Shown: in pieces, positions 47,108 through 55,158 of the stretch
Numbering within the stretch: position 1 is the first letter of the stretch
Layout: each line of letters starts with the position of its first letter
Notes under the pieces: model-generated
Seen by the model: only the letters and a program-made list of their open reading frames with translations
Database searches by the model: none
What the model was told of the DNA's origin: nothing
Position numbers and translations under genes: made by a program
Assembly: GCA_963784645.1 (NCBI GenBank)
Contig: CAWARY010000005.1
Coordinates: 372,001 to 436,000, forward strand
Length of the DNA: 64,000 nucleotides
Direction of reading: 5' to 3'
DNA from: JBBRVW01 sp963784645
GTDB taxonomy: Bacteria > Actinomycetota > Actinomycetes > JACCUZ01

Positions 47108-49909
47108 GTGGCTAAGGTCCGGGTCTACGAGCTCGCCAAGGAGCTCGGTGTCGAGAGCAAGACCGTCATGGCCAAGCTGAACGAGCTCGGTGAGTTCGTC
47201 CGGTCGGCCTCCTCGACGGTCGAGCCTCCCGTCGTACGCAAGCTCCGGGACGCCCTTCCCGCTGTCGTCGCACCGTCCGCTCCGGCAGACGACGCGACCG
47301 GCGCGCCGAAGGCTCCCGCCAAGAAGGCTGCCGCCAAGAAGGCGACCCCAGCCGCTCCGCAGGTGGCCCCCGCGGCTCCTGCCCCGACGCCCGTCGAGGC
47401 GGCCGCTCCGGCCGCCGAGGCCCCCGCCCCGGCGGCTCCCGCCCCGGCGGCCCCGGCACCCGCGCCCGAGCAGCCCTCCCCGCCGCAGCCGGCCCAGAGC
47501 CCGGCAGCGGCTGCCGCGTCAGCTGACGCACCGCCGCGTCCCGCCGGCCCCCGCCCCGCCGGTCCCCGGCCGGGCAACAACCCGTTCTCGTCCTCCGGCT
47601 CCACCGGCATGGGCCGGCCCTCGGCCGCCCCGCGGCCGGGCAACAACCCGTACTCCACCGGTGGTACGACCGGCATGCCGCGCCCCGGTGGCGGCACCCG
47701 TCCGGCGCCGGGCCCCGGTGGCGCCGGGGGCCCGGCCGGTCCCGGCGGGTCACGTCCCAACCCGGGCATGATGCCCGCGCGGCCCTCGCCCGGTGTCGGT
47801 CGTCCCGCCGGTCCGGGCGGCGGTCGTCCCGGCGCTCCCGCCGGCCGTGGTCGCCCGGGTGCTCCCGGCGGCGCCGGTCGTCCCGGTGGTGGCGGTGGCG
47901 GCTACGGCGGCGGCGCCCCCGGCGCCGGTCGTCCCGGTGGCGGCGGCTTCGGCGGCGGCCGCGGTGGCGGTCCCCGTCGCGGCGGTACCGCTGGTGCCTT
48001 CGGCCGTCCCGGCGGCCCGCCCCGTCGTGGCCGGAAGTCGAAGAAGCAGCGTCGCCAGGAGTTCGACAACATGGCGGCGCCGACCATCGGCGGTGTCCAG
48101 GTCCCGCACGGCGACGGCGAGACGATCGTCCGCCTCGCACGTGGCTCCTCGCTGACGGACTTCGCCGACAAGATCGACGCCGTGCCGGCGTCGCTCGTGA
48201 CGGTGCTGATCCACCTCGGCGAGATGGCCACCGCGACCCAGTCGCTGGACGAGGAGACCTTCGCGCTGCTCGGTTCGGAGCTGGGCTACAAGATCCAGAT
48301 CGTCAGTCCGGAGGACGAGGACCGCGAGCTCCTCGACTCGTTCGACATCGACTTCCTCGGTGAGGACTGGGACGACGACGACCTCGAGGCACGTCCTCCG
48401 GTCGTCACGGTCATGGGTCACGTCGACCACGGAAAGACCCGTCTCCTCGACGCGATCCGCAAGACCGACGTGATCTCCGGCGAGGCCGGCGGCATCACGC
48501 AGTCGATCGGTGCCTACCAGATCCACCACACCACGCAGGAAGGCGTCGAGCGGGCGATCACCTTCATCGACACCCCGGGTCACGAGGCCTTCACGGCCAT
48601 GCGTGCTCGCGGCGCCAAGGTGACCGACATCGCCGTCCTGGTGGTCGCGGCCGACGACGGTGTCATGCCGCAGACCATCGAGGCGCTCAACCACGCCCAG
48701 GCGGCCGACGTCCCGATCGTCGTCGCTGTCAACAAGATCGACAGCGACGGTGCCAACCCGGCCAAGGTCCGCCAGCAGCTCACCGAGTACAACCTGGTGG
48801 CCGAGGAGTACGGCGGCGAGACGATCTTCGTCGACGTGTCGGCCAAGCAGGGCCTGAACATCGAGCAGCTGCTCGAGTCGATCCTGCTCACGGCCGACGC
48901 CGCGCTCGACCTCCGGGCCGTCGCGGATGCTCCGGCCCGTGGTGTCGCGATCGAGGCGCACCTCGACCGTGGCCGTGGTCCGGTCGCGACCGTGCTCGTG
49001 CAGCGCGGCACCCTGGCGGTCGGCGACTCGATCGTCGCCGGCGACGCCTACGGCCGGGTCCGCGCCATGCTCGACGAGCACGGCGAGAACCTCGACGTGG
49101 CGCTCCCGTCCCGTCCGGTCCAGGTGCTCGGCTTCACCTCGGTGCCCGGCGCCGGCGACAAGTTCCTCGTCGCCGACGAGGACCGCATCGCACGCCAGAT
49201 CGCCGAGAAGCGTCAGGCGATGCAGCGCAACGCTGCGCTCGCCAAGGCGCGCAAGCGGGTCTCGCTCGAGGACTGGTTGGAGCAGAGCAAGGTCGACACG
49301 CTCAACCTCATCCTCAAGGGCGACGGGTCCGGTTCCGTCGAGGCCCTCGAGGACGCACTGCTCAACATCGAGGTCGGCGACGAGGTCGAGCTGCGCGTCA
49401 TCGACCGCGGAGTGGGTGCCATCACGCAGAACGACGTCAACCTGGCCGTCGCGTCCGAGGCCGTCATCATCGGCTTCAACGTGCGCCCGGCCGAGCGCGT
49501 CAACGACCTCATCGACCGCGAGGGCGTCGACGTCCGCTACTACTCGGTCATCTACCAGGCGATCGACGAGGTCGAGGCTGCGCTCAAGGGCATGCTCAAG
49601 CCCGAGTACGAGGAGGCCTCGCTCGGCACCGCCGAGATCCGCGAGGTGTTCCGGTCCAGCAAGTTCGGCAACATCGCGGGTGCCCTGGTCCGCAGCGGGG
49701 AGATCCGCCGCAACGCCAAGGCACGCCTCATCCGCGACGGCGCCGTCGTGGCGGAGAACCTCACCGTCGAGTCGCTCAAGCGGTTCAAGGACGACGCGAC
49801 CGAGGTCCGCGAAGGTTACGAGTGCGGCATCGGCCTGGGGTCGTTCAACGACATCAAGGTCGACGACGTGGTCGAGACCTACGAGATGCGCGAGAAGGCT
49901 CGCGCGTAG
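47108..49909 (+). CDS. infB: Translation initiation factor IF-2
   Basis: 933 aa, GTG 47108 with AGGAGA upstream. The N-terminal 50 residues carry the IF2N helix domain ('VRVYELAKELGVESKTVMAKL'), then about 260 residues of Ala/Pro/Gly-rich linker ending in Gly-Arg repeats, a second IF2N domain, and the GTPase: G1 GHVDHGKT (437-444), 'DTPGHEAF', 'NKID'. Domains II-IV follow. It places initiator tRNA on the 30S subunit. Unlike the usual order, it has its own promoter because three genes separate it from ylxR. Confidence 0.96.
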   Translation: MAKVRVYELAKELGVESKTVMAKLNELGEFVRSASSTVEPPVVRKLRDALPAVVAPSAPADDATGAPKAPAKKAAAKKATPAAPQVAPAAPAPTPVEAAAPAAEAPAPAAPAPAAPAPAPEQPSPPQPAQSPAAAAASADAPPRPAGPRPAGPRPGNNPFSSSGSTGMGRPSAAPRPGNNPYSTGGTTGMPRPGGGTRPAPGPGGAGGPAGPGGSRPNPGMMPARPSPGVGRPAGPGGGRPGAPAGRGRPGAPGGAGRPGGGGGGYGGGAPGAGRPGGGGFGGGRGGGPRRGGTAGAFGRPGGPPRRGRKSKKQRRQEFDNMAAPTIGGVQVPHGDGETIVRLARGSSLTDFADKIDAVPASLVTVLIHLGEMATATQSLDEETFALLGSELGYKIQIVSPEDEDRELLDSFDIDFLGEDWDDDDLEARPPVVTVMGHVDHGKTRLLDAIRKTDVISGEAGGITQSIGAYQIHHTTQEGVERAITFIDTPGHEAFTAMRARGAKVTDIAVLVVAADDGVMPQTIEALNHAQAADVPIVVAVNKIDSDGANPAKVRQQLTEYNLVAEEYGGETIFVDVSAKQGLNIEQLLESILLTADAALDLRAVADAPARGVAIEAHLDRGRGPVATVLVQRGTLAVGDSIVAGDAYGRVRAMLDEHGENLDVALPSRPVQVLGFTSVPGAGDKFLVADEDRIARQIAEKRQAMQRNAALAKARKRVSLEDWLEQSKVDTLNLILKGDGSGSVEALEDALLNIEVGDEVELRVIDRGVGAITQNDVNLAVASEAVIIGFNVRPAERVNDLIDREGVDVRYYSVIYQAIDEVEAALKGMLKPEYEEASLGTAEIREVFRSSKFGNIAGALVRSGEIRRNAKARLIRDGAVVAENLTVESLKRFKDDATEVREGYECGIGLGSFNDIKVDDVVETYEMREKARA

Positions 49910-49936
49910 TCCGGGTCCAGGGACGGATGTGCTGAG

Positions 49937-50257
49937 TTGTTCGTGGGCAGCTTGTCCCTGGATCTGCTGCTCGGCGACGTCCGGTCGCTGAAGCAGAAGC
50001 GTTCGCTCGTGCGACCCCTGGTCGCCGAGCTGCGCCGGAAGTACGACGTGAGCGCGGCGGAGGCAGGTCACCTCGACCTGCACCGCCGCGCTCTCGTCGG
50101 GGTGGCCGTGGTTGCCGCCGACCGTGCGCACTGCGTCGACGTCCTCGACGCGTGCGAGCGGCTGGTGGCGTCCCGGCCGGAGATGGACCTCCTGTCGGCC
50201 CGGCGGCAGCTGTTCAACGGAACCGACGACGAGTCATCGATCGAGGGAGACGAGTAG
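49937..50257 (+). CDS. DUF503 family protein
   Basis: 106 aa. The start is TTG 49937 (or GTG 49943), as the conserved opening 'FVGSLSLDLLLGDVRSLKQKR' begins here. A ferredoxin-like small protein of the YlxP type, always found between infB and rbfA, with a suggested role near the ribosome but no proven activity. It ends 2 bp before rbfA. Confidence 0.85.
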   Translation: MFVGSLSLDLLLGDVRSLKQKRSLVRPLVAELRRKYDVSAAEAGHLDLHRRALVGVAVVAADRAHCVDVLDACERLVASRPEMDLLSARRQLFNGTDDESSIEGDE

Positions 50258-50259
50258 CC

Positions 50260-50760
50260 GTGGTGGACGTCGCGCGGGCGCGCAAGCTGGCAGACCGCAT
50301 CAAGGTCGTGGTCGCCGAGACGCTGGAGATGCGGGTCAAGGACCCACGGCTGGGCTTCATCACCATCACCGACGTGCGGATGACCGGTGACCTCCAGCAG
50401 GCCACCGTCTTCTACACCGTGATGGGCGACGACGCCGAGCAGGCCGGCACCGCCGCGGCGCTGGAGAGTGCCAAGGGCGTCCTGCGTTCCGAGGTCGGCA
50501 AGCAGACCGGTGTCCGGCACACCCCGTCGCTGACGTTCGTCGCCGACGCCGTGCCCGAGAACGCCGCGCACATCGAGGACCTGCTCGCGAAGGTCGCGGC
50601 CGCCGACGCCGAGGTGCACCGCGCGGCCGCCGGAGCGACGTACGCCGGCGACGCGGACCCCTACAGGGCGCCGCGCGTCGAGGACGACGACGACAGCATC
50701 GAGGGCGACGACGCCGCCCCTCAGGACGATGCAGCACTGAAGGATGACGACACCGCGTGA
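50260..50760 (+). CDS. rbfA: Ribosome-binding factor A
   Basis: 166 aa from GTG 50260 (GTG 50263 also possible). 'KVVVAETLEMRVKDPRLGFIT' (quoted in part), 'QATVFYTVMG' and 'TPSLTFVADAVPE' identify the KH-type factor that matures the 30S 5' end of 16S rRNA. The last 40 residues are an acidic Asp-rich tail not needed for the fold. Stop overlaps truB. Confidence 0.93.
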   Translation: MVDVARARKLADRIKVVVAETLEMRVKDPRLGFITITDVRMTGDLQQATVFYTVMGDDAEQAGTAAALESAKGVLRSEVGKQTGVRHTPSLTFVADAVPENAAHIEDLLAKVAAADAEVHRAAAGATYAGDADPYRAPRVEDDDDSIEGDDAAPQDDAALKDDDTA

Positions 50761-51623
50761 GCGGTGACGGCCTGGTCGTCGTCGACAAGCCGGGTGGCCT
50801 CACCTCGCACGACGTCGTGGCCCGGGTGCGTCGGCTCGCGGACACCCGGCGCGTCGGTCACGCCGGCACCCTCGACCCGATGGCCACCGGCGTGCTCGTC
50901 CTCGGCGTCAACCGCGCGACCCGGCTGCTCGGGCACCTGACGCTCACCGAGAAGGCGTACGACGCCACCATCCGGCTCGGTGCCACGACGGTCACCGACG
51001 ACGCCGAGGGTGACCTCGTGACCACGGCCGACGCGAGCGGGGTCGCCGAGGACGCCGTCGCAGCCGGTGTCGCCGCACTGACCGGTGAGATCGCGCAGGT
51101 GCCCTCCGCGGTCAGCGCGGTGAAGATCGACGGCAAGCGCGCGTACAAGCGGGTGCGCGAGGGAGAGGACGTCGTCCTGCCGCCGCGACCGGTCACGGTG
51201 CGGACGTTCGAGGTGCTCGGCAGCCGGCGCGACGCCGGGTACCTGGACCTCGACGTGCGGGTGGAGTGCTCCAGCGGCACCTACGTCCGGGCGCTGGCCC
51301 GCGACCTGGGTGCCGGCCTCGGCGTCGGGGGACACCTCACCGCGCTGCGCAGGACCCGGGTCGGCCCCTACACCCTCGACGTGGCGCACACCCTCGAGCA
51401 GCTCGCCGACGACCTCGTCGTGCTGCCCATCGCCGATGCCGCCCGGGCTGCCTTCCCGGCTCGCGAGCTGGACGTCGACGCCGCCGGTGTCATCTCGCAC
51501 GGCGGTCCGCTGCCGGCGGGCGGCACTCCGGGACCGGTGGCCGTCTTCGGTCCCGACGGGACCTTCCTCGCCCTCGTCGAGGACCACGGGGCGACCACGA
51601 GGGCGCTCGCCGTCTTCGTCTGA
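50757..51623 (+). CDS. truB: tRNA pseudouridine-55 synthase
   Basis: 288 aa, GTG overlapping the rbfA stop. The catalytic Asp40 lies in 'HAGTLDPMATGVL', preceded by 'DKPGGLTSHDVV' and followed by 'SAVKIDGKRAY' and 'SGTYVRALARDLG'. It converts U55 of tRNA T-loops to pseudouridine. The C-terminal PUA-like part is short. End of the infB-rbfA-truB operon. Confidence 0.95.
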   Translation: MSGDGLVVVDKPGGLTSHDVVARVRRLADTRRVGHAGTLDPMATGVLVLGVNRATRLLGHLTLTEKAYDATIRLGATTVTDDAEGDLVTTADASGVAEDAVAAGVAALTGEIAQVPSAVSAVKIDGKRAYKRVREGEDVVLPPRPVTVRTFEVLGSRRDAGYLDLDVRVECSSGTYVRALARDLGAGLGVGGHLTALRRTRVGPYTLDVAHTLEQLADDLVVLPIADAARAAFPARELDVDAAGVISHGGPLPAGGTPGPVAVFGPDGTFLALVEDHGATTRALAVFV

Positions 51624-51632
51624 GCACGCACG

Positions 51633-51638
51633 TAGGGT
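51633..51638 (+). promoter_or_regulatory. -10 element (TAGGGT), leaderless promoter
   Basis: TAGGGT ends 6 nt before the ATG at 51645 with no ribosome site between, so the hemerythrin-like gene is probably leaderless. Confidence 0.6.
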
Positions 51639-51644
51639 CGCTGG

Positions 51645-52172
51645 ATGGCCGACGACGCACCCGAGATCCCGACCGCCGACATCACCTCGCTGATCCTCGA
51701 CGACCACGAGTGGTTCCGGCGGCAGTTCGCGGCCCTCGACGACGCGCGCACACCCGACCGGCTGGCGGCCGTCTGGGCCCCGCTCGCCGCCCGGCTCGAC
51801 ACGCACGCCGACGCGGAGGAGCACGTCTTCTACCCGCACCTGCTCGAGCTGGGCGAGGACGACCCGGTGGACGAGACCGACGACGCGGTCCGCGACCACA
51901 ACCACATCCGTGCCGCGATCGACGCGGCGAAGGCTGCCGAGGTCGGGTCGGACGCGTGGGTCGCCGCCGTCGACAAGGCGCGCGAGGAGAACAGCGAGCA
52001 CCTCGCCGAGGAGGAGGACGGTCCCCTCAGAGACTTCCGCAGGCACGCGACCCGCGAGCTGCGGGCCGAGCTGGCCCAGCAGTGGATCGCGTTCTATGCC
52101 GCCCACCCCGGCGGACGCGGCGTCGACACCAGCCAGAAGGACCCCGAGCAGTTCATCAGGGACCACTCGTAG
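51645..52172 (+). CDS. Hemerythrin-like HHE domain protein
   Basis: 175 aa. Iron ligands of the HHE bundle are visible: His21 ('DDHEWFRR'), His54/Glu58-59/His60 ('THADAEEHVF'), His65, His85 or His87 ('RDHNHIRA') and His119 with Glu123 ('SEHLAEEEDG'). Such domains bind a di-iron centre and sense or buffer oxygen or nitric oxide; the physiological ligand is not known here. Stand-alone gene with its own leaderless promoter. Confidence 0.85.
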   Translation: MADDAPEIPTADITSLILDDHEWFRRQFAALDDARTPDRLAAVWAPLAARLDTHADAEEHVFYPHLLELGEDDPVDETDDAVRDHNHIRAAIDAAKAAEVGSDAWVAAVDKAREENSEHLAEEEDGPLRDFRRHATRELRAELAQQWIAFYAAHPGGRGVDTSQKDPEQFIRDHS

Positions 52173-52213
52173 CACCAGCGTCACCGGCCCGTCAGGCTCG
52201 GTGCATGCCTGCG

Positions 52214-52219
52214 TAGGGT
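52214..52219 (+). promoter_or_regulatory. -10 element (TAGGGT), leaderless promoter of kynU
   Basis: TAGGGT ends 6 nt before the kynureninase GTG at 52226; no Shine-Dalgarno sequence is present. Confidence 0.6.
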
Positions 52220-52225
52220 GCCGCC

Positions 52226-53464
52226 GTGGACCTCTCCGACGCCCTGGGCCGCGCCGCCGAGCTCGATGGTGCGGACCGCCTGGCCCGCGTCCGGGACCGC
52301 TTCGTGCTGCCGGAGGGGATCGTCTACCTCGACGGGAACTCGCTCGGTGCCCTGCCCGCGGGCGTGCCGGAGGCGGTCCGCGACGTCGTCGAGCGCCAGT
52401 GGGGCCGCGACCTCATCACGTCCTGGAACGTCCACGACTGGTGGGACGCGCCGCGCCGTGTCGGTGCGCGGCTGGCCCGGCTGGTGGGCGCGGACGCCGA
52501 CGAGGTCGTCGTCGCCGACTCGACGTCGGCGAACCTGTTCAAGGTGCTCGTCGCGGCCGCCCGCCTGCGTCCGGGACGCGACACCCTCGTGGTCGAGCCG
52601 GGCAACTTCCCCGCCGACCTCTACGCCGTCGAGTCGGTCAGCGAGCTGCTGGGGCTGCGGCTGGTCCGGGCGGAGCCGGCCGACGTCGCGACCGCCCTCG
52701 ACTCGGACGTGGCGGCGGTGTGCTTCTCGCAGGTCGACTACCGCACCGGCCGGGCCCACGACATGGTCGGCGTCACGCAGGCGGTCCAGGCGGCTGGTGC
52801 CCTGGCCGTCTGGGACCTGTCGCACTCGGCGGGTGCGCTCGACGTCGACCTCGGCGGCTGCGGCGCCGACCTCGCCGTGGGCTGCAGCTACAAGTACCTC
52901 AACGGCGGCCCGGGCGCGCCGGCGTACGTCTACGTCGCGCGCCGGCACCAGGAGGCCGTGCGGTCACCGCTCAACGGCTGGACGGGTCACGCCCGCCCGT
53001 TCGCCATGGAGGACAGCTACCAGCCTGCCCCCGGCATCGACCGGATGCGCAACGGCACGCCGCCGATGCTCTCGCTGCTGGCGCTGGAGGCGGCGCTGGC
53101 GGCGTTCGACGGGCTGGCGATGGCCGACGTCCGGGCCAAGAGCCTGTCGCTCACCTCGTTCTTCCTCGAGCTCGCCGACGGGCTGCTCGCACCGCTGGGC
53201 TTCGAGTCGGTGACGCCGCGGGACCCGGCCGCGCGCGGCAGCCAGGTGTCGCTGCGGCACGAGTCGGCGTACGGCGTGGTGCAGGCACTCATCGCCCGCG
53301 GGGTGGTCGGCGACTACCGCGAGCCGGACCTGGTCCGGCTCGGGTTCGCGCCGCTGTACGTGCGGCACGTCGACGTCGTGCGCGCGGTCGAGGAGACCCT
53401 GGCAGTGGTTGCCGCGGGGGAGCACCTCGACCCCCGGTGGGCGCGGCGCGAGACGGTCACCTGA
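52226..53464 (+). CDS. kynU: Kynureninase
   Basis: 412 aa. The class V aminotransferase fold is shown by 'YLDGNSLGALP', 'DSTSANLFKVLVAAAR', 'DLSHSAGALDVDL' and the PLP lysine Lys223 in 'CSYKYLNGGPGAPAY'. It splits L-kynurenine to anthranilate and alanine (or 3-hydroxykynurenine to 3-hydroxyanthranilate). No tryptophan dioxygenase or formamidase gene lies near; the other steps must be elsewhere. Monocistronic by its promoter and the hairpin at its end. Confidence 0.92.
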   Translation: MDLSDALGRAAELDGADRLARVRDRFVLPEGIVYLDGNSLGALPAGVPEAVRDVVERQWGRDLITSWNVHDWWDAPRRVGARLARLVGADADEVVVADSTSANLFKVLVAAARLRPGRDTLVVEPGNFPADLYAVESVSELLGLRLVRAEPADVATALDSDVAAVCFSQVDYRTGRAHDMVGVTQAVQAAGALAVWDLSHSAGALDVDLGGCGADLAVGCSYKYLNGGPGAPAYVYVARRHQEAVRSPLNGWTGHARPFAMEDSYQPAPGIDRMRNGTPPMLSLLALEAALAAFDGLAMADVRAKSLSLTSFFLELADGLLAPLGFESVTPRDPAARGSQVSLRHESAYGVVQALIARGVVGDYREPDLVRLGFAPLYVRHVDVVRAVEETLAVVAAGEHLDPRWARRETVT

Positions 53465-53481
53465 CGCTTTCGCCCCGGGGC

Positions 53482-54171
53482 TCAGCGGGCTTTGCGGACG
53501 CTCGCGAAGCCCGCCCGGCGCCATCGGCTCGGCGGCTTCTCGAACGGAGCACACGCGAAGATCCGCTCCCAGCCGTGCCGGGCCAGCCGGGTTCGCGGCC
53601 CGGACCGGCCCCACGCCACCCCGTCGCCGGGGGCCCGTTGCCGGAGGTCCACGAAGGCCCACGCGCTGCCGAGCGACCGGGCGAACTCGTGCAGGGCCTG
53701 GTCGCCCGCCGTGACGGCCGTCTCGTAGCTCATCGAGCCCGGCTGGTCGGCCCACACCCGTCGCGCGGCCTCCTCGGTCGTGAGGCCGTCGACCGCGCGG
53801 TCGAGGAACGTGGCGAGGTCCGGCGCCTCGTAGACGAGCACCGCAGGGTCGTGGCCGAGGAAGAACACCGGAGCGACCTCGACGGTGTCGGGAGTCAGGT
53901 CGAGCAGCCAGAAGCCGCCCCGGCCGTCGGCTGCGACCGGGTGCCCCGCCGGCAGCAGGCCGGCCGCCTCGACGTCGTGCCGCGCGCCGGTCAGGTCGAG
54001 GTCGAGCAGGGCGTCGGACCCCGAGGTGGCGGACAGCAGCCGCACGAGCTCGGCCGGCAACGGGACCGGCAGGGTCGCCTGCACCTGCGCGACCTCGTCC
54101 GCGGACAGTCCCGGGCGCAGCGGTTGGCCCGACGACGACGTCGCGGACCGCAGCCGCTCCAGCACGTCCAT
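53482..54171 (-). CDS. SMI1/KNR4 (SUKH) domain protein
   Basis: 229 aa from ATG 54171. SUKH features: 'VQATLPVPLPAELVRLLSAT' near residue 35, 'GGFWLLDLTP', 'VFFLGHDPAVLVYEA' and 'DLATFLDRAV'. SUKH proteins include immunity factors against secreted toxins, but many bacterial members have unknown roles; no toxin gene is near, so immunity is not supported. It has a leaderless TACCGT promoter facing away from ribF. Confidence 0.7.
   Translation of the reverse strand: MDVLERLRSATSSSGQPLRPGLSADEVAQVQATLPVPLPAELVRLLSATSGSDALLDLDLTGARHDVEAAGLLPAGHPVAADGRGGFWLLDLTPDTVEVAPVFFLGHDPAVLVYEAPDLATFLDRAVDGLTTEEAARRVWADQPGSMSYETAVTAGDQALHEFARSLGSAWAFVDLRQRAPGDGVAWGRSGPRTRLARHGWERIFACAPFEKPPSRWRRAGFASVRKAR
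53485..53514. terminator. Hairpin serving the convergent kynU and SUKH genes
   Basis: GCGGGCTTTGCG and CGCGAAGCCCGC form a 12-bp stem (one G-T pair) with a 6-nt loop, 20 bp after the kynU stop and within the last codons of the opposite SUKH gene. Likely bidirectional terminator. Confidence 0.6.
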
Positions 54172-54177
54172 GCGGAC

Positions 54178-54201
54178 ACGGTAGGCGCCCGCCTCTACCC
54201 T
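54178..54201. promoter_or_regulatory. Divergent overlapping leaderless promoters of the SUKH gene and ribF
   Basis: On the - strand TACCGT (54183-54178) lies 6 nt before the SUKH ATG; on the + strand TACCCT (54196-54201) lies 6 nt before the ribF GTG. The two -10 boxes are only 12 bp apart, so each -35 region would fall in the other gene. Confidence 0.55.
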
Positions 54202-54207
54202 TGCCGC

Positions 54208-55158
54208 GTGCTGGTGTGGCGAGGTCTCGACGAGGTCGGCGGCGACCGTGGCGAGGACGTGCGGTCGGTCGTCACCATCGGCAACTTCGACGGCGTCCAC
54301 CTCGGGCACCGGCACCTGCTCGCCGGGGTCGTGGCGCGCGCGGCCGAGACGGGCTCGCGGTCGGTGGTCACGACCTTCGATCCGCACCCGATGACGGTCA
54401 TCCACCCCGACTCGGCACCGCCGCGGCTCACGACCCTGGAGCACCGGCTGGCACTGCTCGCCGACTGCCGGGTCGACGCCGTCCTGGTGCTGGCATTCAC
54501 GGCCGAGCTCTCCCGGTGGGAGCCCGACGAGTTCGTCCAGCGGGTACTGGTCGACGGGCTGCACGCCGGCGAGGTGCGCGTCGGGGAGAACTTCCGCTAC
54601 GGCCACCGAGCCGCCGGCGATGTGACGACCCTGCGCGCGGAGGGTGCCCGGCTGGGCTTCGCCGTGGTCGCCCTGCCGCTGGCCGGCGACAGCACCCGGT
54701 GGTCCTCGACCTATGTCCGGCAGTGCCTGGCCGAGGGGGACGTCGCCGGTGCGGCGGCCGCGCTCGGCCGGCTGCACCGGGTCGAGGGGCCGGTGGTGCA
54801 GGGCGACAGGCGCGGTCGCGAGCTGGGCTACCCCACGGCGAACCTCGACCTGCCCGCCGGGACGGCTGTCCCTGCGGACGGCGTGTACGCCGGCTGGCTG
54901 ACCAGGGCCGACGGCACCCGACTGCCGGCAGCGATCTCCATCGGCACCAACCCGACCTTCGACGGAGTGGGCCGCCGGGTCGAGGCGTACGTGCTCGACC
55001 GCGACGACCTCGAGCTGTACGGCGAGCGGGTAGCCCTCGACTTCCTGGCCCGGTTGCGCGAGACCGTGAAGTTCGACGGCATCGAGCCGCTGCTGGTCCA
55101 GATGGCCGACGACGTGGCCCGGTCCCGCGAGCTCACCGGCGCGCCGCCGGCACCGTGA
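54208..55158 (+). CDS. ribF: Bifunctional riboflavin kinase / FAD synthetase
   Basis: 316 aa from GTG 54208. The N-terminal nucleotidyltransferase has 'TIGNFDGVHLGH' (23-34), 'FDPHP' and 'GENFRYGH'; the C-terminal flavokinase (about 185-305) has 'GRELGYPTANL', 'GVYAGWL' and 'SIGTNPTFDG'. It makes FMN from riboflavin and FAD from FMN. A membrane protein gene overlaps its stop. In many actinomycetes ribF follows truB; here three genes (hemerythrin-like, kynU, SUKH) intervene. Confidence 0.94.
   Translation: MLVWRGLDEVGGDRGEDVRSVVTIGNFDGVHLGHRHLLAGVVARAAETGSRSVVTTFDPHPMTVIHPDSAPPRLTTLEHRLALLADCRVDAVLVLAFTAELSRWEPDEFVQRVLVDGLHAGEVRVGENFRYGHRAAGDVTTLRAEGARLGFAVVALPLAGDSTRWSSTYVRQCLAEGDVAGAAAALGRLHRVEGPVVQGDRRGRELGYPTANLDLPAGTAVPADGVYAGWLTRADGTRLPAAISIGTNPTFDGVGRRVEAYVLDRDDLELYGERVALDFLARLRETVKFDGIEPLLVQMADDVARSRELTGAPPAP

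Noticed and set aside
53482..54171. SUKH protein as immunity partner of a polymorphic toxin
   Set aside because: No toxin or secretion gene is adjacent.
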